Below are positions 15,440-23,503 of a stretch of DNA of 64,000 bases, one piece after another (within the stretch, counting starts at the first letter, position 1; every line of letters begins with the position of its first letter). The DNA is taken from assembly GCA_947591155.1 (NCBI GenBank), contig CANQDA010000012.1, positions 1-64,000 of the forward strand, read 5' to 3'. The position numbers and the translations under genes were made by a program. Below the pieces are notes generated by a model, which saw nothing but the letters and a program-made list of their open reading frames with translations, was not told the DNA's origin and ran no database searches. The DNA comes from an uncultured Lachnospiraceae bacterium (lineage in GTDB: Bacteria; Bacillota; Clostridia; Lachnospirales; Lachnospiraceae).

Positions 15440-16672
15440 TCAGTGCCGCGCGTACCTCGCGAGTAACGGAAGCAGCTCGCGCAGCGCTTCCAGACAATAA
15501 TCAATTTCCTCTTCCGTCGTGAAACGGCTGAAGCTGAAACGCAGCGTCGACTCGGCAAGCTCCTTCGGCAGATGCAGCTCCTTCAACACGCCGCTGACCG
15601 GCACCTTCTTGTTCGTCGTGCAGGCGGAACCGGCCGAAACGTAAATCCCCCGCTCCTCGAGCGCATGCAGCAACACCTCGCTGCGCACACCAGGAAACGC
15701 CGCGCTCACGATGTGGGGAGCGCTTTTGTCGCCCTCCTCCGAGTGAATGACGATGCGGGGCTTCTTCGCATCCGGCTTCCCTGCCGTTTCCCCCCGTTTC
15801 ACAGGCCCTGCGTTGTCTTTCGACAGCTCTTCCGACAGAGTTTTCAGTCCGTCCATCATACGTTTTTTCAGGCTCAGCAGGTGCTCCGTACTCTGCCCGA
15901 GCTGCGCGTACGCTTCCCTGGCTGCCTCCGCAAGCCCCGCCGCGCCCGGGACGTTGTCCGTGCCGGAGCGCATTCCCTTCTGCTGCCCGCCGCCGAGCAT
16001 CATCGGCTGAAGCTTTGTCTTCCCATTCACATACAGAAAGCCGACGCCCTTCGGTCCGTGGATCTTGTGCGCGCTGACCGAAAGCATGTCCACACCCAGC
16101 TTCTTCGGGCGGATCTCCAATTTCCCGTATGCCTGCACCGCATCCACATGGAACAGCGTGCGCGGACCATGCGCCTTGATCAGCTTCCCGGCCTCCGCGA
16201 TCGGCTCGATCGTCCCGATCTCATTGTTGACGTACATGATCGAAACGAGGATCGTCTCCTCGCAGAGCGCCTCCTCCAGATCCGCAAGGCTGATGTGTCC
16301 TTTCGCGTCCACCGGCAGATAGGTCACACGGAAGCCCTGCTTCTCCAGATACGCCAGCGGCTCCAACACCGCCGCGTGCTCGATCGCCGTTGTGATCAGA
16401 TGCATACCTGCGCGCCGGTTCGCCATTGCCGCGCCGATGATCGCCCAGTTGTTCGACTCTGTCGCGCCCGAGGTGAAATAGATCTCCTTCTCGCTGACCT
16501 TGAGCGTCGCGGCCAGCGTCTCGCGCGCTTCACGCAATACGCGCTCCGCCTCCACACCCTTCCCGTGCTGCGAAGAAGGATTCCCGTAATCTTCTGTCAT
16601 CGCGCGTACGACAACATCCCGCACCCCTTCGGTGCAGCGCGTCGTCGCCGAATTATCCAGATATGCTTCCAT
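15440..16672 (-). CDS. Cysteine desulfurase, NifS/IscS family (NifZ-like)
   Basis: PLP enzyme that takes sulfur from cysteine as a persulfide. It has 410 residues with EIYFTSGATESNN (PLP phosphate binding), HVDAVQAYGK, the PLP lysine K203 in SVSAHKIHGPKG, and the persulfide Cys in SAGSACTTNKK. A Lys/Asp-rich insertion (about residues 277-310) is not usual for the family. It lies next to thiI, so its main partner is probably ThiI. It starts with ATG at 16672. Confidence 0.9.
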   Translation of the reverse strand: MEAYLDNSATTRCTEGVRDVVVRAMTEDYGNPSSQHGKGVEAERVLREARETLAATLKVSEKEIYFTSGATESNNWAIIGAAMANRRAGMHLITTAIEHAAVLEPLAYLEKQGFRVTYLPVDAKGHISLADLEEALCEETILVSIMYVNNEIGTIEPIAEAGKLIKAHGPRTLFHVDAVQAYGKLEIRPKKLGVDMLSVSAHKIHGPKGVGFLYVNGKTKLQPMMLGGGQQKGMRSGTDNVPGAAGLAEAAREAYAQLGQSTEHLLSLKKRMMDGLKTLSEELSKDNAGPVKRGETAGKPDAKKPRIVIHSEEGDKSAPHIVSAAFPGVRSEVLLHALEERGIYVSAGSACTTNKKVPVSGVLKELHLPKELAESTLRFSFSRFTTEEEIDYCLEALRELLPLLARYARH

Positions 16673-16965
16673 GTTTCAGTCCTCACTTCGTTCTGTCCGT
16701 AAGAGGATATTCCGCTCCGTCCGTACTTCCAGATCCGTCATTTCCCCGCCTTAACCGAAGATCAGGCGGTTCGTCGATATGCTATTGTACAGGAAATATC
16801 AGGAGATTGCAAGCATCTTCATCCTGGAGATATGCAATTGGCAACGAGAGCACAGCTTTAACTAGCGGTCAATTATTTAACCACCAGTTTATTCTCATCC
16901 CAAAGGATGTGTGATACAATACATTTGTTACCGCCCCGATACTGGCAACAGGAAGGGGTGTGCTC

Positions 16966-17052
16966 ATGGATATACTCTTTGCTTTTATAGTCGCTGTCGC
17001 GGCTGGTGTAACTTGTCACTACATCATCAAGTGGTCAGACAGCGATGATTAG
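16966..17052 (+). CDS. 28-residue single-membrane-span peptide, possible type I toxin
   Basis: MDILFAFIVAVAAGVTCHYI and a charged tail (IKWSDSDD) give one membrane helix followed by a short basic/acidic end. The ribosome site GGAAGGGGTG precedes the ATG. Size and layout match Fst/holin-like type I toxins of Firmicutes, which I recognise by pattern only. Downstream sequence (17053-17100) is non-coding. A TATAAT on the opposite strand (17108-17103) could start an antisense RNA running into the 3' end of this transcript. It is the only gene in the 480-bp gap between the cysteine desulfurase and the next minus-strand gene. Confidence 0.55.
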   Translation: MDILFAFIVAVAAGVTCHYIIKWSDSDD

Positions 17053-17153
17053 TCGGTAACTAGCCCAAAACGGTCAATCTCAATCTTCGCAAATTTTGTC
17101 CGATTATAAATAATTCATTATGTGCTTTTATAACTGACCAAAGAGCAATGTCG

Positions 17154-17927
17154 TCACTCCGCTTTCTCATACTGAACTTTCAGTGCGTCGATCAACTCCT
17201 GACAGGTGTAGCTGCCGTAATCGATATTCTGAAGTCGCCCTTTAACATCTGGCAGTGTGATATACCAGAAATAATAGGGTGTGTCAAAATAATCGACCTT
17301 CTCCACACCGTCCAACTCCTGCCCGGCAAAGGTCAGGGATCTCGTCTCCGCCTCATCCGTCCAAAATCCGCAGTACACCTTGTTTCCGTCTCCCGTGTCG
17401 ACCGCAAACCCGAGCGCATCCTCCAGACTGAGAAGACTCACGGCTGCGTCGTCGCAGTCGTAGTGGTACGTATCGTCATTGTTCAGATCGATCCAAGTCG
17501 AGAAGATCTTGTACGGCTGCGAATACTTCCCTTCGCGCTTGTGATAGAGCACAAACGAGACAAAATCATTGTTCTCGTTCTTAGGATTGACATACGCGTT
17601 GACTGCCATACACTGATCGTCGCCCTCAAACGACGTGATCCGCTTTGATGTGTCGTATCCGCCGAAAAAGACGCTGCTTTCAATCAGGCTCGTATCCGCG
17701 CTCGCCTCCTCAAGCGCCGCGTACCAGTTCAGATCCTCCTCGTCCTCAGAGGTCGCGGAGACGACGTCGGATAAGATCACGGAAAGTCCGAGATTCTGTG
17801 GAATCTCACTGATGTCCGCCTTCGGCTTCGTGGCGATAAAATAGATCCCCAGTCCAATCACGGTCAGCACAAGAATTCCCGCAATGACCAATATGATGAT
17901 AAGCACTTTCTTCAGCTTTCCTCTCAT
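17154..17927 (-). CDS. Membrane-anchored extracytoplasmic protein of unknown function
   Basis: 257 residues. A short basic N-terminus is followed by one membrane helix (KVLIIILVIAGILVLTVIG, about residues 7-28), leaving some 220 residues outside the cell. The outer part is acidic (SATSEDEEDLNW, DLNNDDTYHYDCDDAA) and rich in aromatic residues, with two or three Cys. I do not recognise a family. The ATG at 17927 has GGGAAG/AAGGA upstream; longer in-frame starts to 18008 lack this. It follows larE by about 140 bp on the same strand, with no visible functional link. Confidence 0.7.
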   Translation of the reverse strand: MRGKLKKVLIIILVIAGILVLTVIGLGIYFIATKPKADISEIPQNLGLSVILSDVVSATSEDEEDLNWYAALEEASADTSLIESSVFFGGYDTSKRITSFEGDDQCMAVNAYVNPKNENNDFVSFVLYHKREGKYSQPYKIFSTWIDLNNDDTYHYDCDDAAVSLLSLEDALGFAVDTGDGNKVYCGFWTDEAETRSLTFAGQELDGVEKVDYFDTPYYFWYITLPDVKGRLQNIDYGSYTCQELIDALKVQYEKAE

Positions 17928-18065
17928 CTTCCCATCCTTTTCGATATTTTCCAAAAGTTCCTGCCTGGTAGCTGCCTTATGAAATCGCCAAACTGTTTTC
18001 CAGTCCACATGAATTTGAATCGCGATCCATTCCTTAGATATGAAATCCCATACATGGGTCGGCGT

Positions 18066-18881
18066 TCATTTCGCGGCGAGCACTTCATTCATACTTCCGG
18101 TCCGGTATCCCTGCAGATCCAGCGTCACATAGGTGAATCCGTACTCCCGCAGCTTCTCCACAATCTGTCCGCGCGTGCGTTCTTCCGTGATCCGGCTGAT
18201 CTCCTCCGGCGGCAGCTCGATCCGCGCCAACGTCCCGTGCACGCGCACGCGCATCTGCCGAAAACCGAGACCCAACAACAGTTTTTCCGCCTGATCGACC
18301 ATGCGCAGCCGTTCCTCGTCGATCGTCTCCCCGTACGCAAAGCGCGAAGCCAGGCAGGCGTACGACGGCTTCTCCCAGGTCGAAAGCCCGAGCTGTCGCG
18401 ACAGCTCGCGAATCTCAGATTTATAGAGTCCGGCCTCCTGAAGCGGGCTTCGCACCCCGAGCTCCCGTATCGCCTTCATGCCGGGCCGATAATCCCCGGT
18501 ATCGTCCATGTTAGATCCCTCCGCCACCGCATGGATCCCACGGTCCCGCGCGACCTGCAGAATACGCCCGAACAGCGCCCGCTTGCACAGATAGCAGCGA
18601 TCCGGCGGATTCTCACGAATCCCATCCACCCCGAGAATATCCTCCTCAATGACGATCTGATCGATCCCGTTCTCACGGCAGAAGCTTTCCGCTTCCCCGC
18701 TCTCTCTTTCCGGAAAAAAACAGGAGCGGGCCGTCACCGCGACAGCCCTCTCTCCCAACACGTCATGTGCAACTTTCAGCAGAAACGTGGAATCCACTCC
18801 TCCCGAAAAGGCGACCGCCACACTGCCCAGCTCCCTTAATATTGCCTGAAGTTTCTCATGTTTCTCCTGAATTGTATTCAC
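18066..18881 (-). CDS. larE: ATP-dependent sacrificial sulfur transferase LarE-like
   Basis: PP-loop protein of 271 residues. The adenylation motif is AVAFSGGVDSTFLLKVA, followed by the Cys region PPDRCYLCKRALF and the key PSYACLASRFAYG segment, whose cysteine gives up its sulfur in LarE of Lactobacillus to build the nickel-pincer cofactor of lactate racemase. No larA, larB or larC is visible nearby. The start is GTG at 18881, overlapping the stop of the upstream hydrolase (GTGA) with GGAGAC upstream. Confidence 0.88.
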   Translation of the reverse strand: MNTIQEKHEKLQAILRELGSVAVAFSGGVDSTFLLKVAHDVLGERAVAVTARSCFFPERESGEAESFCRENGIDQIVIEEDILGVDGIRENPPDRCYLCKRALFGRILQVARDRGIHAVAEGSNMDDTGDYRPGMKAIRELGVRSPLQEAGLYKSEIRELSRQLGLSTWEKPSYACLASRFAYGETIDEERLRMVDQAEKLLLGLGFRQMRVRVHGTLARIELPPEEISRITEERTRGQIVEKLREYGFTYVTLDLQGYRTGSMNEVLAAK

Positions 18882-19879
18882 TGTACTGTCTCCAATCCTT
18901 CTGCAAAGAACGCCAGTATCTCCTCCCAATACCCCTCCTGAATGCTGCTCGCGGAGTTGAAGATCTCATGCTTCGTCCCCGGCACATGCACCAGCCGCGC
19001 GAAAGTCTTCCCGTTTTGATTCACTTTTTCCACGAAGCGCTCCTGCTCGCTGCCCCATACAAAGCTGTCGTCCTCCGCCTGGAAGAGCAGAAACGGAGTC
19101 TCGATATGCTTCCAGCCGTCCGACTGAAGATAGCGGTTCAGTCTTATCGCCTCGCGCAGCCAGCCGCACGACGCCGCGCTCATCTGGTAGGTAGGCTCCT
19201 CTTCCCGTCTTCTCTGATAAAAATCATAACGCTCCCGGCAGGTCGACGGACTGCCCTCAAAGGTCTCCTTTCCGTCGAACGGATGCCCGCCCGGCACATA
19301 CTTGTCCGCGCGTCCGATCCTGCAGAGGATCCCCGTCAGCAGCTTCGCCAGAGGCCACGGCACCCCGTTCGTGAGCGGCCGTATCATCGGCGACGTAAGC
19401 ACCGCCCGCGCGAACAGCTTCGGCTGCCGTGAGAGCGCGGCCGCCCCGACTCCTCCGCCCATCGAGTGCGCATACAGAAACAGCGGCAGGCCTTTCCGCT
19501 CCTTCGCCGCCCTCTCCGCCACCGCGAGCAGATCCGCAACGTAGCGCTCATAGTGATCCACATGCACGAGCGACAGGTCACCCTCCGTCAGACGATAGCT
19601 GTGTCCGTGTCCGCAGTGCTCCGGCACGTACACGTTGTATCCGTGGCTCAGGAAATACCAGACGACCTCCTGATACTTCTCCGCCGTCTCGGTAAAGCCG
19701 TGTACAACAATTACAGTCCCCACCGCCTTATCCGCGAGATAACGGACGCAGTACTGCCGCTTCCCCGGCTCCCGCTCCAGCCACAGTTCTTTTTTGCGCT
19801 GCGCCAGATACGGCAGGACGGTCTTCTGCATCTCCTCGAAATAAGTCTCCTCGCTCAACACAAAACTTTTTTCAACCAT
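18878..19879 (-). CDS. Alpha/beta hydrolase, lysophospholipase/monoacylglycerol lipase type
   Basis: 333 residues. The oxyanion-hole segment VVHGFTETAEKY is followed by the nucleophile elbow YAHSMGGGVGA (Ser139), the acid in LFQAEDDSFV and the catalytic His in PGTKHEIFN. The order and the extended cap region match the S33/Hydrolase_4 lysophospholipases (PldB-like). There is no signal peptide, so it should act in the cytoplasm or at the membrane. The stop overlaps the larE GTG, suggesting co-translation; substrate unknown. Confidence 0.85.
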   Translation of the reverse strand: MVEKSFVLSEETYFEEMQKTVLPYLAQRKKELWLEREPGKRQYCVRYLADKAVGTVIVVHGFTETAEKYQEVVWYFLSHGYNVYVPEHCGHGHSYRLTEGDLSLVHVDHYERYVADLLAVAERAAKERKGLPLFLYAHSMGGGVGAAALSRQPKLFARAVLTSPMIRPLTNGVPWPLAKLLTGILCRIGRADKYVPGGHPFDGKETFEGSPSTCRERYDFYQRRREEEPTYQMSAASCGWLREAIRLNRYLQSDGWKHIETPFLLFQAEDDSFVWGSEQERFVEKVNQNGKTFARLVHVPGTKHEIFNSASSIQEGYWEEILAFFAEGLETVQ

Positions 19880-19956
19880 GATATTTACCCGATCTCAATT
19901 TGCCGATTTATCTGTATCTGTTCCCGCGCTTGTTTTTATTCGCAGGTTTGCGTTTA

Positions 19957-21309
19957 TCAGTCATTGATGATCTTATTGATCTTGATCTCATTGTAGGTCA
20001 GGAACACGATCCCGCCGAGCACGCAAAACGCCGCCGCCAGAAACGCCGTCATGCGGTAGCCGGTCCCGGCCGCCGTACCGATCGTGGACACCGCCGTGAA
20101 CAGCAGCATCGAGACGCTCTGCCCCATCTTGAACGCGAACGTGCGCGCCGCGTAGAACATGCCCTCGCGGTTGCTGCCGGTAAGCTTCGCGTCACTCTGC
20201 GCGATATCCGCCACAACCGCCTGCGGAAGAATGCCGAAGATCGCCATCGGCAACGCCGCGGCCACGGTCAGCACCGCGCCCTGGACTTCCGCCGGAATGC
20301 CCGGGATCCTACCTAGGAAGCCGGTGTAGAAATACGCCGCGCAGAAGATCACGAACGCAAAGGTGATCAGCTTCTTCTTGCCGAGCTTCGGCGTCAGCTT
20401 GTTGATCGGAATGTAGAACACCAGGGAGATCGCCGTCATCCCCACGAAGTAGATCGTCGTCATCGTCTCCGGCAGCTTCAGCAGGCTCGTCACAAAGAAC
20501 GGAAGCCCGGTCTGGAACATCGTGATCGCGATCCAATAGAGGATGTCAGATGCCACAAATTTGCGGAACTCCGCGTTCTTAAACGTTGCCACGAGCGAAC
20601 CGAACGCGCCGTCCTGCGTCGGCACCGTGTTCACGTACTCCTTCTCTTTGATCGCGATGACCGGCACCTGCATGCAACAGAAAGCGATGACCGCCATGCC
20701 CGTGAACGTCACGCGGATCGCGTTCACCCTGCCGAACGCCGGGATAAACGCGCCCCAGATCATCGGCGCGAGGTAGGCAACCGCCGTACCCGCGATGTAG
20801 GTGAACGAGATGACCGTCGAGATGTTCAGCCTCTCCTGCTGCGTGTGTCCCAGCTCCGAGATCAGCGCGTTGTACGGCGTGCAGTACGCGGTGATTGACA
20901 GATAGTAGGTCATCACCATCACAAACAGAAATGCCGCGTTGATCCAGCTTGTCTTATTGATCGGCGACCAGAAGACGAGCACCGTCGCGATCGAAAGTGG
21001 GAAGGACGCGTAGCGCAGAAACGGCATGCGCCTGCCCCTCGGCGACTTGCAGCGATCCGACCAGGACGCGATCAGCGGATCCGTGACCGCGTCAAAGATG
21101 CGGCCGAACGCCGTGATTGCCCCGATCACCGTGAAGATCCCAAGGATCACAAGCCCCTGCGGGATAAACAGCGTCTGTCCCTGACTGACCGCCGTATCAT
21201 CCGGCTGATAAAAATATACGAGCCAGTTCGAGATCAGTCCGGACATCAGCGACCAACCGAGCTGCCCGGTCGCGAACGCCCAGATCTTAGCAGTTGACAG
21301 TTTTTTCAT
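19957..21309 (-). CDS. Sugar:cation symporter, glycoside-pentoside-hexuronide (GPH/MelB) family
   Basis: 450 residues with about 12 membrane helices. The conserved GPH features are FGRIFDAVTDPLIASWSDR and SPRGRRMPFLRY in the first loop, YCTPYNALISEL, and the central cytoplasmic loop near IKEKEY. The substrate cannot be read from sequence. The gene starts 4 bp after the stop of the diguanylate cyclase gene, so the two probably share the transcript from 23.3 kb. It ends about 80 bp before the hydrolase. Confidence 0.85.
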   Translation of the reverse strand: MKKLSTAKIWAFATGQLGWSLMSGLISNWLVYFYQPDDTAVSQGQTLFIPQGLVILGIFTVIGAITAFGRIFDAVTDPLIASWSDRCKSPRGRRMPFLRYASFPLSIATVLVFWSPINKTSWINAAFLFVMVMTYYLSITAYCTPYNALISELGHTQQERLNISTVISFTYIAGTAVAYLAPMIWGAFIPAFGRVNAIRVTFTGMAVIAFCCMQVPVIAIKEKEYVNTVPTQDGAFGSLVATFKNAEFRKFVASDILYWIAITMFQTGLPFFVTSLLKLPETMTTIYFVGMTAISLVFYIPINKLTPKLGKKKLITFAFVIFCAAYFYTGFLGRIPGIPAEVQGAVLTVAAALPMAIFGILPQAVVADIAQSDAKLTGSNREGMFYAARTFAFKMGQSVSMLLFTAVSTIGTAAGTGYRMTAFLAAAFCVLGGIVFLTYNEIKINKIIND

Positions 21310-21312
21310 AGC

Positions 21313-23064
21313 TCAATTTCCTCCCTGAAATAATTTGACCGGATCGTCCGTCTGGAATACCTTCTCCGAGAAGATCCATATCGTCTCGTATTTCTCTTCC
21401 GTATACCTATCCATCTCCATAATGCGCAGCGACACATATTTGCCGTCTACCTTCTGGTAGATGAGCGAGAGGTCGCCCTGCGCCTCCGTGCGCAGAAGCC
21501 GGGTCAGCTCATCGTAATCGATCATCCGCAGAAGCCTCGGCTGATACTCCTCTTTCACATAGCGGTCAATGTACAGCCGCATCGCCTTGCTGTAGCTGTA
21601 GTCCGCATCCTCCAGAAGCCTCAGGAAATACTCCGGTATGTAAATGTGCTGCAGGCTGTCCTTCTGCAGATCCACAAAATAGACGCCCGCGTACTTGTCT
21701 GAGATCACATCCAGAAAACGCTCCGCGTACTTCTTCGCCTCCAGCGTCTTCTCCAACTCCTCGTTCAGCACGCGCCGTCTGCGGTCCCTTCCGTTCTCCC
21801 GGTAATAGCGCCCCTTGTCTTCCCTCATGGCGAGCTCCGCCGCGCCCACGATCTTGTACGCGCCCAGCTCACAGGGACCGTCCTTCACGCCGACAGCGAT
21901 CTCGTAATTGTCCTGCAGGAGCTCCCTGCGCACCTCGACCATGATGTGCTCCACGCTCTCTTTGGAAAGTTTCGTGCTCAGCATAACGAACTCGTCGCCG
22001 CCGATCCGATAAACCGTCTCCTCCGGGAAGAAGCGTTTCAGCGTGTCTGCCACGCTGCACAGCATATCGTCGCCCTTCTCGTGCCCCAGATGGTTGTTCA
22101 GCTCGTGAAGCCCGTTCACGTCCGCGTACATACAGCTGAGATGTCCCTCGACGTCCTTTGACAGCTCCTTCAGATCCTCATTATACTTGTGACGGTTGAA
22201 CAGTCTGGTCAGCGCGTCCCTGTGGTAGCCGTCGAGCAGGGCCTGACGGTTGCGCATCTCCCTGAGGTGTTCGTCGTGAATGTCCTTGATATACAGGATC
22301 AGGACCTGATTGTCGTCCTCGTACTCGATACTCGGCATCAACTCCATCTGCGCCCAGCGATAACTGTCCCCCACAAGCCTGCGGTAACGGCAGCTCTGCG
22401 CGCCGACGCTGTCCGCCCGGAATACCGTTCTCAGCCGTTCGGCGTCCGTGAACTCCCGATAGACTTCCAGATCCTCCTCGTGGACGTGCCCGCTCTCCCC
22501 AAACTCCCTCCACCAGTCGGTGATCCGGCTTAACCGGTTCGCAAAGCGCGTTCTCTCGTACTCGCTCACCTTGATGACCTGAAAGCTGTCCGTCGTCAGA
22601 TTGATCTTCAGTATTTTGCTATAGATCTCCGAGAGAGTGGAAAGCGCGTCGACCATCGTGATCGTATCGGAGTCCGCCTCGCGCCAGTAAAATACCACCT
22701 GGGGATGCTCCCAGTCACATTCATCCGGCACTATGATCCCGAACGTGATCCACATATAGCCGCCGTGCACTTTTCTCTTATAACTCTGGATGATCCTCCG
22801 ATCTCCGCTGAAGACGCGTCTCTGCACGTATTCGGGGTTCGCGAACTTCAAATACTCGCCGACGTACCCGGACAGGATCAGCCCGTCGCTCACCTGTTTC
22901 TCAATGTAATGATAGATGCTTGAGATGTCCTCATATCCCTCCTCGCGCATCACGACGTCGTACTTCATGAATTCGTACTCGCCCGTCAGGACATTCACCC
23001 TGGCAAGCTTGAGAAAATTGTCCAGCAGGGTGTTTTTCACAAAACCGTAAATGCTGTTTCCCAT
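21313..23064 (-). CDS. Cytoplasmic diguanylate cyclase with PAS-like sensor modules
   Basis: 583 residues and no membrane segment. The GGDEF domain (about residues 275-430) has DALTRLFNRHKYN and an intact RIGGDEFVML (355-359), so cyclic-di-GMP synthesis is expected. It is flanked by three regions sharing the pattern V-N/D-L-T-x-D-x-Y/F (about 20-130, 150-270 and 455-570, for example VNVLTGEYEFMKYD and INLTTDSFQVIKVSEYE) that look like PAS-type folds, the last one after GGDEF. The transcript begins about 230 bp upstream and carries a structured repeat. A sugar symporter gene follows 4 bp later. Confidence 0.85.
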   Translation of the reverse strand: MGNSIYGFVKNTLLDNFLKLARVNVLTGEYEFMKYDVVMREEGYEDISSIYHYIEKQVSDGLILSGYVGEYLKFANPEYVQRRVFSGDRRIIQSYKRKVHGGYMWITFGIIVPDECDWEHPQVVFYWREADSDTITMVDALSTLSEIYSKILKINLTTDSFQVIKVSEYERTRFANRLSRITDWWREFGESGHVHEEDLEVYREFTDAERLRTVFRADSVGAQSCRYRRLVGDSYRWAQMELMPSIEYEDDNQVLILYIKDIHDEHLREMRNRQALLDGYHRDALTRLFNRHKYNEDLKELSKDVEGHLSCMYADVNGLHELNNHLGHEKGDDMLCSVADTLKRFFPEETVYRIGGDEFVMLSTKLSKESVEHIMVEVRRELLQDNYEIAVGVKDGPCELGAYKIVGAAELAMREDKGRYYRENGRDRRRRVLNEELEKTLEAKKYAERFLDVISDKYAGVYFVDLQKDSLQHIYIPEYFLRLLEDADYSYSKAMRLYIDRYVKEEYQPRLLRMIDYDELTRLLRTEAQGDLSLIYQKVDGKYVSLRIMEMDRYTEEKYETIWIFSEKVFQTDDPVKLFQGGN

Positions 23065-23100
23065 AATTACAAAAACGCCTCGAATCTTAATTCACTTTCC

Positions 23101-23290
23101 GTGCAGCCGTGCGGAACTCGAAAAACCTTCGGTTTTCCCACCAAGGTGCGCTCTGCCACTAGGCTCGAAATAACCTCGCCAAACGACAAATGTGTCGGTC
23201 ACAGACATTCGCCCTATGAATCTGTCATCTGGCAAAACCGTCTGCAAGCAGTCGTTTTGTCATCTGACATCTTCACACGGCTCAAAGCTT
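23101..23290 (-). repeat. Structured repeat, family 2, copy 1, in the cyclase leader
   Basis: Read on the minus strand: GAGCCGTG at 23283-23276, an ACTGCTTGCAGACGG hairpin tip, GACAGATTCATAGGGCGAATG, then GAAAACC...GGTTTTTCGAG and the closing GCACGGCTGC (23112-23103). The same order occurs at 52711-52876 on the plus strand. This copy has about 60 extra bases in its centre. It occupies most of the leader between the promoter at 23.3 kb and the diguanylate cyclase ATG. Confidence 0.75.
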
Positions 23291-23298
23291 TCGCAAAA

Positions 23299-23326
23299 AT
23301 TATATCACATTTATCCCAAAAGTCCA
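23299..23326 (-). promoter_or_regulatory. Promoter of the diguanylate cyclase gene
   Basis: Minus strand: -10 TATAAT (23304-23299) with TGGACT as -35 at 16-bp spacing (23326-23321). It predicts a leader of about 225 nt. The remaining sequence up to argS (23330-23503) is AT-rich with no gene seen. Confidence 0.55.
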
Positions 23327-23503
23327 TGCTGCAATTGTTTAAAATCGAGTACGAAGGCCCCCTATCGCTGGGGCTGTCAAGCTGCCGCTGCAGTTTCTCT
23401 TCGTCTGTAGTCACACGGAAAAGGCAGGGCAAAACATCATAAATTTTATATTCTCTTTGTATGTTCAGCTTTGCTCTGCTCTTGTCTAAGCAAGAGCACT
23501 GTT

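Noticed and set aside
23330..23503. Small gene on either strand between argS and the cyclase promoter
   Set aside because: Short frames exist, but none has a ribosome site or recognisable sequence; the stretch is AT-rich leader or spacer.
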